Below the pieces are notes generated by a model, which was not told the origin of the DNA, made no database searches, and was given only the letters and a program-made list of their open reading frames with translations. Of a stretch of 64,000 nucleotides of DNA, positions 8,053 through 17,179 are shown piece by piece (the stretch's first letter is position 1; each line of letters starts with the position of its first letter). The DNA comes from Allosphingosinicella deserti. Lineage in GTDB: Bacteria; Pseudomonadota; Alphaproteobacteria; Sphingomonadales; Sphingomonadaceae. Made by a program: the position numbers and the translations under genes. The DNA lies in contig NZ_PXYI01000006.1 in the NCBI RefSeq assembly GCF_003012735.1, forward strand, positions 62,001-126,000. The letters run 5' to 3'.

Positions 8053-9960
8053 CTAGAAGTCGACCGCCAACCGGGCGACGACCTGGCGTCCTTGGGTGTA
8101 GACGAAGGCGTTGTCCCCGGCCATTTCCCACCCATAAGCATCGAACAGATTGGTGGCCTGGAGGCGCAGGACGGCGGGCGCGCCGGCAAGGCTGATCCGG
8201 TGTCGAATTCCGAGATCGAGCGTCGTGTAGGCCGCGACGCGCACGCGATTGCGCGCGTCGCCGACATTGGGGCCGATATGCTCGACGGCCAGATCGATGG
8301 AGGTGGGCGACGACGGTAGGCGCCAGTCGGCGCTCGCGATCACTTTGCGCGACGGCACGTCTACCGGGCGATTGCCGATCGCGCCCGACAGGACCTCCTC
8401 TCCCGACAAGCGCGCCCGGAGCAAGGTGCCGCCGGCAACCAGCGTCAGGCCCGGGAATGGGGAGCCGGTCAGCGACGCTTCGAGACCGCGGTGCCGCACC
8501 ACGCCGAGCTGTCGGAACACGCTGAGTCGGTCGACGCCATAATAAGGGCGCCGGATTTCGAAGGCGCCTGCGATCAGGGCGAGAGGCCCCAGGCCGATCT
8601 TCACGCCGGCATCGAACTGGCGCGTCCGCAGCGCGGGCGGCGCCTCGTCGCGGTTGACCGCGATCTCGGGGGCGACGTCGCTTTCCTCCAGGCCCCGCGT
8701 GGTGCTGGCGAAGACCGAGATCCGGCGGCTGATCGTGCCGCTGGCCGCGAGGTTGAACAGCCATGGTTCGTCGCGCGAGACCGGCCGTGGCCCGGTCGCA
8801 GTTGTCACGGCCTTGCGGTACGAGATTTTCTGAAGACCGCCGCTGACCTGCCCGACTCCACGGATCCTCGCCTGGTAGCCGAGCCCCAGCGACCATTGCC
8901 GCACCCGGTCGTCGGATTGGGACGCGAATATGAAACCCGGCCGTTCGACGTAGAGCGGGTCGCCGAACGGAGCCGGGGTCAATTCCAGCCGCTGCGCGCC
9001 GCCATAACGCCGCGCCTGCCGACGCCCCCGTGCGACGACCTGGATCCGGTGATCGAACCGGCCGGTCGAGAATTCGCGCGCAATGCCGAGCTCTCCGCTG
9101 GTCGAGGCGGCGTTCCGGCCGGGATAGGCGCTGACGACTCGGCCGGCCGCCTCGCCTGGCGCTGCCGCCCGGAGGAACACGCTATGTCCTTCCAGGATCG
9201 TGTTCACCGATCTGAACACACCGCCGCGGATGCTGAAGCCGCCGATGCTGGTCCGGCCGATGGCTCCATAATTGAAGCGTTCGGTTTCGACATCGGCCCA
9301 TGGCTGGCCGAGGAATCGGCGCCGGACCAGCCGCGGCGGCGTTGCGCTTCCATCGCCGATGATGATCGGGAAGATGTCCTCGTCGACGATGCGGGTGCGA
9401 CTCCAGAACATTTTCATGTCGGTCTGCGGCGCTGGTCGCCAGTGCGCGATCGCAGCGATGTTGGTGATGTCGGCATTGTTGCCCGAGGCATATTCGCTGT
9501 GGCTCCGGCTGAATCCCCCGCCGATGCCGAGGCTCTCGGCCAGCGGCAGGGCCGCGTCGATCTCGACGAGCGCCCCGCCGAAGCTGTTCATCTGTGCGAC
9601 CGTGCTGATCCTGGCGGCGTTGCCCGGTGTGCGCAGCCGGTAGTCTACGATCCCCGAGGGCGCCGGGAAGGCATGATCGGCGGCGGACGGACCAACCCTG
9701 ATGCGGTTTCCCTCCACCAGTCGGTGGGAGAAATCGGCCTGACGATCGATGAAGATGCCTTCCACCCGGACGTTGCCGGCGTCGATGGGAGAGAAGCCGC
9801 GCACGTCGAACGGACCGTAGAGGCCGAGGTCCTCGCCACCATCGTTGGAGCCGAACGCGTCTTCGGCGTCCGCGATGGCATTGTCGTCGGCGCGTTGGGC
9901 GAGCGCCGGAAGCGGGATCAGGAACAAGGCAAGCGTGCAGGTCGCAGCGAGACGCATCAT
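8053..9960 (-). CDS. TonB-dependent outer-membrane receptor
   Basis: A 635-aa receptor with signal peptide (MMRLAATCTLALFLIPLPAL, cleaved after AQ), a plug region (LGLYGPFDVRGFSPIDAGNV, VEGIFIDRQ, YRLRTPGNA) and a barrel rich in alternating strands ending LAVDF. Plug features such as VRGFSP and the substrate-side RTPGN resemble siderophore/xenosiderophore receptors, but the ligand is not predictable. The start ATG overlaps the stop of the upstream EamA gene by 4 nt (ATGA), so translation is probably coupled. The neighbouring cytochrome c and serine hydrolase are an unusual partner set. Confidence 0.85.
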   Translation of the reverse strand: MMRLAATCTLALFLIPLPALAQRADDNAIADAEDAFGSNDGGEDLGLYGPFDVRGFSPIDAGNVRVEGIFIDRQADFSHRLVEGNRIRVGPSAADHAFPAPSGIVDYRLRTPGNAARISTVAQMNSFGGALVEIDAALPLAESLGIGGGFSRSHSEYASGNNADITNIAAIAHWRPAPQTDMKMFWSRTRIVDEDIFPIIIGDGSATPPRLVRRRFLGQPWADVETERFNYGAIGRTSIGGFSIRGGVFRSVNTILEGHSVFLRAAAPGEAAGRVVSAYPGRNAASTSGELGIAREFSTGRFDHRIQVVARGRRQARRYGGAQRLELTPAPFGDPLYVERPGFIFASQSDDRVRQWSLGLGYQARIRGVGQVSGGLQKISYRKAVTTATGPRPVSRDEPWLFNLAASGTISRRISVFASTTRGLEESDVAPEIAVNRDEAPPALRTRQFDAGVKIGLGPLALIAGAFEIRRPYYGVDRLSVFRQLGVVRHRGLEASLTGSPFPGLTLVAGGTLLRARLSGEEVLSGAIGNRPVDVPSRKVIASADWRLPSSPTSIDLAVEHIGPNVGDARNRVRVAAYTTLDLGIRHRISLAGAPAVLRLQATNLFDAYGWEMAGDNAFVYTQGRQVVARLAVDF

Positions 9961-10857
9961 CGGGACTCCAAATCGGTCGCCGGGGCCCGGCGATAAGCGC
10001 GATGGACGATCCAGACTCCGGCGAGCGTCGCTGCGCCGCCGAGGATCGTGGTCGGTGGGGGGACGTGGCCGTTGATCGGAATGGCCAACACGGTCGCCAG
10101 CGGCGCCATCAGAAACAAGAAATTGGCGGCTCTCGACGCGCCGAGGCCGGCAAGCGCCACCATCCAGCACGCATAGCCGAGCACGCCCGCGCCGAGCGCC
10201 AGAAAGGCGATCGCCGCGATCGCCTGCGGCGCCGCGGCAGCTTGCCTCAGCCCTGTCGGCAGCCACGGCGCCAGAAGCAGGGCGCCAACGATCAGAGGCC
10301 AGCCGGCCGCCTTGGCAGCCCCGTAGCGGCAAGCGAGCGGCCGCTGCAGAACGAAGGTCGTGCCCGAACATGCCGCCGCCAGGAGCACGAGCAGTGCTCC
10401 CGGGCCGAGGTGCGTTTCACCCGGCATTCCCAGCGAGATGATCCCTGTTCCGACGAGGCCGAGCAAAGTCCCGCTGAGGGTGAACACTCCACCGCGCTCT
10501 TGCCGAAGCACCCAGGCAAGGCCCGCCGCGAACACCGTCTGTGTGGCGACGATGAAGCTTGCAGCGCCGGGGGAAATCGCGCTGCCCAAGATTGAGGAGG
10601 AGATTGTAGAGCGCGATACCGAGCATTCCGCAGGCGACGACGCGGGCAAGGTCCGCACGCTGCGGCAGCCCTCGGGCGCGGCACGCGAGCCAGCAGGCCG
10701 CAACTCCGCCGGCAACGGCGAAGCGCGTCGCGGCAAGGGCAGCCGGATCGACGTACCGCAACCCGACGGCAATCGCCGGGAATGCGCTCGCCCACAGGAG
10801 GATCGTGGCCAAAGCGGCTGCATATGCGGCGCGGGAGGGGGCGACATCGGGTGGCAC
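9957..10857 (-). pseudogene. EamA/DMT-family transporter, frameshifted
   Basis: The inner-membrane drug/metabolite-transporter fold is split over two frames. The first frame, from GTG 10857, gives the N-terminal five-helix half (ILLWASAFPAIAVGLRYVDP to ALYNLLLNLGQ). The second frame continues the family sequence (AISPGAASFIVATQTVFAAG) to the stop at 9957. The switch is around 10577-10584 in a short GC repeat (GCGCG on the minus strand). Loss of one GC pair from a longer GC run would explain it. Either this is a recent inactivation or a base-calling error; the rest of the sequence looks intact and the 4-nt overlap with the receptor gene is preserved. Confidence 0.8.
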
Positions 10858-10920
10858 GGGCGCACTCTGCCGCCGCGGGCAGCCTTGACATAGGAAGCTG
10901 TTCGGCAGTCAGCTGTGCAC

Positions 10921-11853
10921 ATGGATCACAGCTTGCCAAGCATTCCGTCGCTCGAGGCGCTTCGCGCGGTGCTCGCCGCCGGGCGGACCGGCTCGTTCAC
11001 CGATGCGGCCGAAGCGCTGGGGGTGACGCATGGCGCGGTCAGCCGGCGCGTCGCCGCCGTCGAAGCCTGGCTCGGCTCGGCCGTCTTCGAGCGTCACGGG
11101 CGAGGAGTCAGGCTAACTCCCGCGGGCCAGCGGTTCACCCGGCAGGTCGAGCAGGCACTGGAATCGATCGAGCGAACTTCGGAGCGGTGGCGTCCCCGCC
11201 ATGGCCGGGCGACGCTCCGGCTGAGCGTCGTCCCGTCCTTCGCGAAGCTCTGGCTGCTGCCGCGCTTCCCGGCCCTGCTCCGATCTGTCCCCGACGTCCG
11301 GGTCATTCTGTCCGTCGAGCACCGCGCGGTCGATCTCGACGCCCGCGAAGCCGACATCGTCGTGCGCTATGGCCGCGGCGACTGGCCGGGCTTGCACGTT
11401 CGGCGGCTGTTCGGGGAGACGCTGCTGCCGGTGGCCTCACCGGCGTTGCTGCAGGAGGCCGGCCCGATCCTCGGCATCGACGATCTCGCGCGTTGTCCGT
11501 TGATCCACGATTCCGACAGCAGCCAGTGGCGGGCCTGGCTCGCCGAAGTCTCGGTTCCGTATCGCCCAAGGCCGGACGACCGCCGGTTCGAGGATTACGA
11601 CATCGTCCTCGCAGCGGCGGAAAGCGGTCTCGGACTGGCGCTCCTCCGGCTGCCGCTCGCGCAGGCGTGGCTGGACAGCGGCAGACTCGTCGCCGTGAGC
11701 GACCGCGCCCGCGCCAATCCCCTCTCGCACTTCGTCGCCTGCCGCTCGGATGAGAGGCGCGGTGCGGTGCTCGATTGCGTCGACGCATTGTGCCGGCTGG
11801 CGGACGGGCATGATCCCTCGGGCCCGGCGCCGTCTTCGGGCGCCGCGCTGTGA
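10921..11853 (+). CDS. LysR-family transcriptional regulator (GcvA-like)
   Basis: A 310-aa LysR regulator. The winged HTH lies at about residues 10-60 (FTDAAEALGVTHGAVSRRVA), followed by the linker helix and a periplasmic-binding-like effector domain (VVPSFAKLWLLPRFPAL, VRYGRGDWPGLHV). The sequence resembles the GcvA/AmpR branch. ATG 10921 is used; a GTG two codons earlier is possible. It is divergent from the EamA-receptor-cytochrome-hydrolase set with about 60 bp between starts, so it is the likely regulator of that set. AmpR-like regulators next to beta-lactamase-fold genes are known, but this link is inference. Confidence 0.85.
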   Translation: MDHSLPSIPSLEALRAVLAAGRTGSFTDAAEALGVTHGAVSRRVAAVEAWLGSAVFERHGRGVRLTPAGQRFTRQVEQALESIERTSERWRPRHGRATLRLSVVPSFAKLWLLPRFPALLRSVPDVRVILSVEHRAVDLDAREADIVVRYGRGDWPGLHVRRLFGETLLPVASPALLQEAGPILGIDDLARCPLIHDSDSSQWRAWLAEVSVPYRPRPDDRRFEDYDIVLAAAESGLGLALLRLPLAQAWLDSGRLVAVSDRARANPLSHFVACRSDERRGAVLDCVDALCRLADGHDPSGPAPSSGAAL

Positions 11854-11884
11854 CCTCGGCCTGCGCCACTCGGTCCCTCCAGAG

Positions 11885-12553
11885 CTATCGACCCTGCCAA
11901 TAATCCTGGACTTTGCGGGCGTCGAAGCGGATGTCGTTGAACGCGGCCTCGTAGCGCTCCCCGAGTGGCGACTGGCTGGCGAATCCGACCGAAACGGGAA
12001 TGGCCTCGTCGAGCGGGACATCGCGCAGGATCTGCCAGTCCGCGCCGTCGGCCGAGGTGTAGAGCAGGATCGAGCCGCCGGAGCGGGCGACTTTCAGCCA
12101 CATGGCTGGCATGGCCGGCGCCACCCGGACGTGATAGGCGCCGTCGCTGACCGGCGCCGCGGAGGCGGACGTCACCGCATTGGTGGTCCCGTTGATCCGC
12201 TCGAACAACAATTTCACCCAGCGCTCCGCCCCGGCGTACACGACCAGGGCGCCGCCCTCGTAATCCGCGGCATGCGGCCGGTCGACACGCGCCGAGAAGA
12301 TGAAGTCCCCCTTCGGCGCGAAGGTCACGCGCGGGGCGGTGTCGGCGCGCGGGCCCTTGGCGGGGCTGTAGAGATCGCTACCCTTGAGAGAGGTCAGCAA
12401 TACTGCGTCGCGCGTAACCTCGGCGCCGCTCGAAGCCTTGGAGAGGGTGAGCGGGTAGGGGATTGCGGCCAGCCGGCCGGACAACGGCTCGGCTGCGGCC
12501 GCGCCGCCGAAGGTGGCGGCGAGCGCGAGGGCCGTAAGGATCACGAAGCGCAT
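11885..12553 (-). CDS. Secreted DUF1349-like concanavalin-fold protein
   Basis: A 222-aa protein with signal peptide (MRFVILTALALAATFGGAAA) and a beta-rich domain of the DUF1349/regulation-of-enolase type (FSARVDRP, ALVVYAGAERWVKLLFE, AMWLKVARSGGSILLYTSAD, VGFASQSPLG). Such domains have a concanavalin-like fold and often bind carbohydrate; the role here is unknown. The ATG at 12553 is preceded by a strong GGGGGGAGA site. An upstream ATG (12754) would add a non-signal, low-quality extension. It is divergent from the MarR gene. Confidence 0.75.
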   Translation of the reverse strand: MRFVILTALALAATFGGAAAAEPLSGRLAAIPYPLTLSKASSGAEVTRDAVLLTSLKGSDLYSPAKGPRADTAPRVTFAPKGDFIFSARVDRPHAADYEGGALVVYAGAERWVKLLFERINGTTNAVTSASAAPVSDGAYHVRVAPAMPAMWLKVARSGGSILLYTSADGADWQILRDVPLDEAIPVSVGFASQSPLGERYEAAFNDIRFDARKVQDYWQGR

Positions 12554-12722
12554 CTGTGTGTGTCTCCCCCCGAGGATGAGGCCGGCGGTGTAGGCGCCCG
12601 CCGCACCGCTCGGCAACCCTCCGGGCCGTAGCTCCGTCCGGGAGACGGGGCACGGCGGTGATCCTGCGAAGCGTTGAAGGGGATGACTGGCCAGCGGCGG
12701 GGTCGCCGCGGTATGCGGAAAC

Positions 12723-13154
12723 ATGACCATGCCGACCGATGACCAGCTCGCCACCCTCGGCGCGGCGTTCGATGCATTCGCCCGCCGCTACAAGCTCGCC
12801 GACGCGCTGGGTTCGGACAAGCCGCTCAACGAACTCGACAAGCAGACCTTGCTCTACGTGGCGGAGCATTCCGAGTGCGGACCGACCGACGTCGCCCGCT
12901 TTCTGGGCGTCCCCAACACGACGATCTCCTCGTCCACCGATCGTCTCGTCAAGCGCGGCCTGATCGAACGCCACCGCCCGGAGGCGGATCGCCGCGCGGT
13001 CGCGCTGCGCCTCTCCGCGGCCGGCAAGGCGCGGGCGGACGGCTTCGCGGCCGCACATCTGGAGCTGTACCGGAGGATGCTCGCGCCGCTGTCGGCCGAG
13101 GAGCGGACACGCTTCATCGCAATGATCACGAAAATCGTATCACACGCGGATTGA
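12723..13154 (+). CDS. MarR-family transcriptional regulator
   Basis: A 143-aa winged-HTH regulator: PTDVARFLGVPNTTISSSTDR is the recognition region (about residues 55-75), followed by the wing (ERHRPEADRRAVALRLS) and C-terminal dimerisation helices. It lies 67 bp upstream of, and in the same direction as, the paoABC-like operon, so it is a candidate regulator that responds to an aldehyde or aromatic ligand. A second in-frame ATG lies two codons downstream. A 10-bp direct repeat (ACGAAAATCG at 13128 and 13160) straddles its 3' end and may be an operator for the downstream genes. Confidence 0.85.
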   Translation: MTMPTDDQLATLGAAFDAFARRYKLADALGSDKPLNELDKQTLLYVAEHSECGPTDVARFLGVPNTTISSSTDRLVKRGLIERHRPEADRRAVALRLSAAGKARADGFAAAHLELYRRMLAPLSAEERTRFIAMITKIVSHAD

Positions 13155-13221
13155 ATAGTACGAAAATCGCAGTATTTGGGGTGCGAGCGCGGAAGGCGCG
13201 TTCCCACCGCAAGGAGCGACG

Positions 13222-13725
13222 ATGGCGATCAGGATCAATGGCCAGGAGGTCGCCGCGCCGCAGGATGCGCGAGTCTCGCTGCTCGATCTGCTGCGCGAGC
13301 AGCTTCATCTCACCGGCACCAAGGTCGGCTGCAACCAGGGCGCGTGCGGCGCATGCACCGTGCTCGTCGACGGCGCGCGGGTCCTCTCCTGCCTGACCCT
13401 GGCCGCACAGGCCGACGGGCGATCGGTCACGACCATCGAAGGGCTTGGCAGCGCCGAGGCGCCGCATCCGCTGCAAAGCGCGTTCATCGCGCATGACGGC
13501 TTCCAGTGCGGCTATTGCACGCCCGGCCAGATCTGCGCGGCGGCGGCGATGCTGCGCGAGATCGCTGCGGGCGTACCGAGCTACGTCACCGCCGACCTGA
13601 CCGCACCCGCGCTCCCGACGCGCGACGAGATACGCGAGCGGATGAGCGGCAATCTGTGCCGTTGCGGTGCCCATAACGGTATCGTCGACGCGATCCTGCG
13701 GGTTGCGGAGGAGCAGGCGGCATGA
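13222..13725 (+). CDS. paoA: Aldehyde oxidoreductase, 2Fe-2S subunit (PaoA-like)
   Basis: The small iron-sulfur subunit (167 aa) of a xanthine-oxidase-family molybdoenzyme. A plant-ferredoxin-type cluster is bound by CNQGACGACTVL plus a later Cys (about residues 38-59). The second cluster is bound by CGYCTPGQ and CRCG. Unlike E. coli PaoA it has no long N-terminal Tat leader: the sequence starts directly with MAIRINGQEV, so cytoplasmic location is likely. An AAGGAG site precedes the ATG. It overlaps the FAD subunit by 4 nt. Confidence 0.9.
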   Translation: MAIRINGQEVAAPQDARVSLLDLLREQLHLTGTKVGCNQGACGACTVLVDGARVLSCLTLAAQADGRSVTTIEGLGSAEAPHPLQSAFIAHDGFQCGYCTPGQICAAAAMLREIAAGVPSYVTADLTAPALPTRDEIRERMSGNLCRCGAHNGIVDAILRVAEEQAA

Positions 13726-14702
13726 ACCCGGTCACCTATCATCGCGCAGCGTCGGTGGCGCAGGCGCTCGAAAGCAGCGCCGCGCCGGGACACAGGCTGC
13801 TCGGCGGCGGGACCAACCTCGTCGATCTGATGCGCAAGGGGATCGAACGGCCGACTGGCCTGATCGACGTCACCCAGCTGTCGGAGACGATCGCGTTGGC
13901 GGAGGATGGATCGCTCCTCGTGGGTGCCGCCGCCCGCAACAGCGCAGTCGCGGCCCATCCACTGGTCCGCAGCCGAACGCCGATGCTCGCCCGTGCGATC
14001 CTCGCGGGCGCCTCGGCGCAGGTCCGCAACATGGCCACGATCGGCGGCAATCTGATGCAGCGCACCCGCTGCCTCTATTTCCAGGATGAGGCCGGATCCC
14101 GCTGCAACAAGCGCGATCCGGGCAGCGGCTGCGACGCCTATGGGGGGTTCAACCGTTATCATGCGGTCATCGGCGGTTCGCCCGCCTGCATCGCCGTCCA
14201 CCCGTCCGACATGTGCGTCGCGCTTGCCGCCTTCGACGCGCGGGTCCGGGTGGCCGGCGCCTCCGGCACCCGCGCGATTGCCCTCGTCGACTTCCATCGT
14301 CTGCCCGGCGACCGTCCCGATCTCGAGACGCTGCTGGAGCCCGGCGAAGTGATCGAGGCGGTCGAGATTCCCGCATTCGCGGGACCCTCCGCTTACCGCA
14401 AGGTGCGCGACCGGGCGAGCTATGCGTTCGCCCTGGTCTCGGTCGCGGCGGGCCTGGTGATCGAGGAAGGCCGGGTTGCCGACATCCGCATCGCCTTCGG
14501 TGGCATCGCGCCGAAACCCTGGCGTGCGTTCCGGGCCGAGGCCGCCTTGCGCGGCGCGGCCGTCACGCAGGCGGCGATCGACGCCGCCATGGCCGCCGAG
14601 TTCGCAGACGCCGCGCCGCTTCCCGGCAACGCCTTCAAGATCGACCTGGCCGGGCGCACCTTAAGCGCCCTTCTTGCCGAATTGAGCGGGAGCGACCGAT
14701 GA
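13722..14702 (+). CDS. paoB: Aldehyde oxidoreductase, FAD subunit (PaoB-like)
   Basis: The 326-aa flavin subunit passes electrons from the iron-sulfur subunit to an acceptor. FAD-binding signatures LLGGGTNLVDLMRKG and ATIGGNLMQRTRC are present. A Cys-rich insertion (TRCLYFQDEAGSRCNK, SGCDAY, SPACIA) supplies the four cysteines typical of the extra [4Fe-4S] cluster of the PaoB type, which distinguishes it from ordinary xanthine dehydrogenase medium subunits. Its ATG overlaps paoA's stop and its stop overlaps paoC's ATG, both by 4 nt. Confidence 0.9.
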   Translation: MNPVTYHRAASVAQALESSAAPGHRLLGGGTNLVDLMRKGIERPTGLIDVTQLSETIALAEDGSLLVGAAARNSAVAAHPLVRSRTPMLARAILAGASAQVRNMATIGGNLMQRTRCLYFQDEAGSRCNKRDPGSGCDAYGGFNRYHAVIGGSPACIAVHPSDMCVALAAFDARVRVAGASGTRAIALVDFHRLPGDRPDLETLLEPGEVIEAVEIPAFAGPSAYRKVRDRASYAFALVSVAAGLVIEEGRVADIRIAFGGIAPKPWRAFRAEAALRGAAVTQAAIDAAMAAEFADAAPLPGNAFKIDLAGRTLSALLAELSGSDR

Positions 14703-17011
14703 GCAGGATGCAGAATGCCGTCATTGCGTCGGTCAAGACGGCGCTTGGCTGGGTGCCGGCGCAATGGCTGCCCGGCGGCACTCCGGATCCGCTGATCGGG
14801 CGCAGCGCCGCGATCGGGCGGCAAGACAATCGTCTCGACGGTCCAGCCAAGGTCGGCGGCCTGGCGCGCTTCTCCGCCGAAGTGCCGCTGCAGCGGCTGT
14901 CCTATGCGGCGCTGGTCTACTCCAGCATTGTGCGCGGCCGGATCACGCGCCTCGACACCGCGGCGGCGGAAGCCACGCCGGGCGTGATCCTGGTGATGAC
15001 CCATCGCAACATGCCCCGCATCGGCCTCGTGCCGCTGATCGGAGTCACCGATCTCTCGGCGGTCGGCAACAGCAGCCTGCCGATCCTCCAGGATGCGACC
15101 ATTCGCTATAACGGTCAGGTCGTCGCTGCGGTGGTCGCCGAAACGCAGGAGCAGGCCGATCATGCTGCGTCGCTGATCGAGATCGACTATGCGGCAGAAC
15201 CTGGCAAGACCCGGTTCGAAGAGGCCAAGACCGATGCGCGGACTCCGGCATCGATCCTGATCGAGAAGAACCACGTGTCCGTCGGCAATGCCGAGCGCGA
15301 GCTCGCCGCCGCGGCGCACCGCGTCGACAATGTCTACCGGACGCCGGGCCAGAACCACAATGCGATCGAGCTCCACGCCGTCACGGTCGCCTGGGACGGC
15401 GACTCGCTGGTCGTCCACGACACCATTCAGATGGTCGCCTCCAGCGCCAAGGCGCTCGCCAAATTGTTCGGTCTCAAGAAGGACAAGGTGCGAGTCCTTT
15501 CGCCGTTCGTCGGCGGGGGCTTCGGCGGCAAGGGGCTGTGGGATCACCAGGTGGTCGCCGTAGCGGCGGCGAAGCTGGCCGGACGGCCCCTGCGCCTGGT
15601 CCTCAGCCGCGAGGGCGTCTACCGCATCGTCGGCGGTCGCAGTCCGTCCGAGCAGCGCGTCGCGCTCGGCGCCGACGCCGACGGCCGCTTCACGGCGATC
15701 GTCCACACCGGCTATTCGATCATGCCGCCGCACGGCGCGTGCCCTGAACAATATAGCCTGTGTACCCGCGCACTCTATCGCTCGAAAAGCTTCGAGATCC
15801 TCCAGCGCCACCTCGATCTCGATATCGTGCCCAACACCTATATGCGCGCGCCCGGCGAGGCGATCGGCACCTTTGCGGTCGAATGCGCAGTCGACGAACT
15901 CGCGCATGAAATGGGTATCGATCCGATCGAGCTGCGGCGCCGCAACGAGCCGGATCGCCATCCCATCCACGGATCTCCATTCTCGCAGCGCGCGCTTATC
16001 CAGGCCTATGAACAGGGCGCGGCGCGGTTCGGCTGGGTTCGGCGGCAGGCGGAGCCCGGCACGCTCCGCGATGGCGAATGGCGCATCGGCCTCGGCTGTG
16101 CGAGCGGCAGCTTCCCTTATGCCCGCATGCCCGGCGCCAATGTCCGCCTGACCCTGCGCAGCGACGGATCGGCGACGATCGCCAGCTCGGCGCAGGAAAT
16201 GGGCATGGGCACCGCGACCGTGCAGGTCCAGCACGCAGCCGACCGGCTCGGCCTGCCGGTCGAGGCGATCGGCTTCGAGCTCGGCGATTCCGCACTCCCG
16301 GCGGGGCCGATGGCGGGCGGATCTTCGCAGACGGTGTCGCTGGCCGCGGCGATCATGGCGGCGTCGGAAAAGCTCACCGCCGAGCTGCTTCGCCTCGCCG
16401 GCAATGATTCTCCGCTCGCCGGCCTTCGCGCCGGCGACGTCCGCCTCCTCGATGGCGGCATCGGCGCGATCGAGGATCCTTCGCGCCATGAAAGCTACCG
16501 CTCGATCCTCGCCCGCGCGGCACGGGACGAGATCGTCGTCGACGCCGCCGGCAGCGCCCCGCTCGAAATGCTGAAATTCGCGATGCACAGCTCGTCGGCG
16601 ATCTTCTGCGAAGTCCGGGTGAGCGATGTTACCGGCGAAATCCGGGTCGAACGAATGCTCGGCTCCTTCGATTGCGGCACGATCCTCAACCCGAAGACCG
16701 CCGCCAGCCAGTTCAGGGGTGGGATGATCATGGGTCTGGGTCTGGCACTGACCGAGGAGACCCTGTTCGACGAGCGCAGCGGCAGGATCATGAACGCGAC
16801 ACTCGCCGACTACCACATCCCGGTGCATCTGGACGTGCCCGAGATCGAGGTGATGTGGACCGGCATCGCCGATCCGCGTTCGCCGCTCGGCGCCCGCGGG
16901 ATCGGCGAGATCGGCATCACCGGGGTCGGCGCAGCAATCGCCAACGCCGTGTTCAACGCGACGGGCAAGCGGGTCCGGGAGCTTCCGATCACGCTCGACA
17001 AGCTGCTCTGA
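14699..17011 (+). CDS. paoC: Aldehyde oxidoreductase, molybdopterin-binding subunit (PaoC-like)
   Basis: The 770-aa catalytic subunit oxidises aldehydes at a molybdenum centre, probably with the cytosine-dinucleotide form of the cofactor. It has the two-part fold with VGGGFGGKGLWDHQ, SAQEMGMGTATVQVQ, AGGSSQTVS and the C-terminal ARGIGEIGITG, where the Glu (about E737) is the conserved catalytic base. The start ATG 14699 overlaps the FAD-subunit stop. A PaoD/XdhC-type maturation factor is not found in this window, so maturation must depend on a gene elsewhere. The natural aldehyde substrate is not known. Confidence 0.92.
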   Translation: MSRMQNAVIASVKTALGWVPAQWLPGGTPDPLIGRSAAIGRQDNRLDGPAKVGGLARFSAEVPLQRLSYAALVYSSIVRGRITRLDTAAAEATPGVILVMTHRNMPRIGLVPLIGVTDLSAVGNSSLPILQDATIRYNGQVVAAVVAETQEQADHAASLIEIDYAAEPGKTRFEEAKTDARTPASILIEKNHVSVGNAERELAAAAHRVDNVYRTPGQNHNAIELHAVTVAWDGDSLVVHDTIQMVASSAKALAKLFGLKKDKVRVLSPFVGGGFGGKGLWDHQVVAVAAAKLAGRPLRLVLSREGVYRIVGGRSPSEQRVALGADADGRFTAIVHTGYSIMPPHGACPEQYSLCTRALYRSKSFEILQRHLDLDIVPNTYMRAPGEAIGTFAVECAVDELAHEMGIDPIELRRRNEPDRHPIHGSPFSQRALIQAYEQGAARFGWVRRQAEPGTLRDGEWRIGLGCASGSFPYARMPGANVRLTLRSDGSATIASSAQEMGMGTATVQVQHAADRLGLPVEAIGFELGDSALPAGPMAGGSSQTVSLAAAIMAASEKLTAELLRLAGNDSPLAGLRAGDVRLLDGGIGAIEDPSRHESYRSILARAARDEIVVDAAGSAPLEMLKFAMHSSSAIFCEVRVSDVTGEIRVERMLGSFDCGTILNPKTAASQFRGGMIMGLGLALTEETLFDERSGRIMNATLADYHIPVHLDVPEIEVMWTGIADPRSPLGARGIGEIGITGVGAAIANAVFNATGKRVRELPITLDKLL

Positions 17012-17078
17012 CCGTCCGCCGGCGACCGGGCGAATTTAAACCGATTGACCTGGGCCGAATAAGCGCGCTTAGCAGAGG

Positions 17079-17105
17079 TTGGCACTCTCGGATGGAGAGC
17101 GCCAA
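17079..17105 (+). promoter_or_regulatory. CIRCE element (HrcA operator)
   Basis: A 9-bp inverted repeat with a 9-bp spacer: TTGGCACTC, then TCGGATGGA, then GAGCGCCAA. It differs from the consensus TTAGCACTC-N9-GAGTGCTAA at two positions that remain complementary to each other. It lies 75 bp upstream of groES, the usual position, and indicates control of groESL by HrcA. Confidence 0.93.
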
Positions 17106-17179
17106 CCGCAGAGGCAGCGCTGGCTACCGGTTGTGAGAACGCGACGCTCCGTCGTGGCCCAGCAAACGGTGAGCCGATC

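Noticed and set aside
6087-9996. Large plus-strand frames opposite the serine hydrolase and TonB receptor
   Set aside because: Antisense shadows in high-GC DNA; the minus-strand genes have clear signal peptides and motifs.
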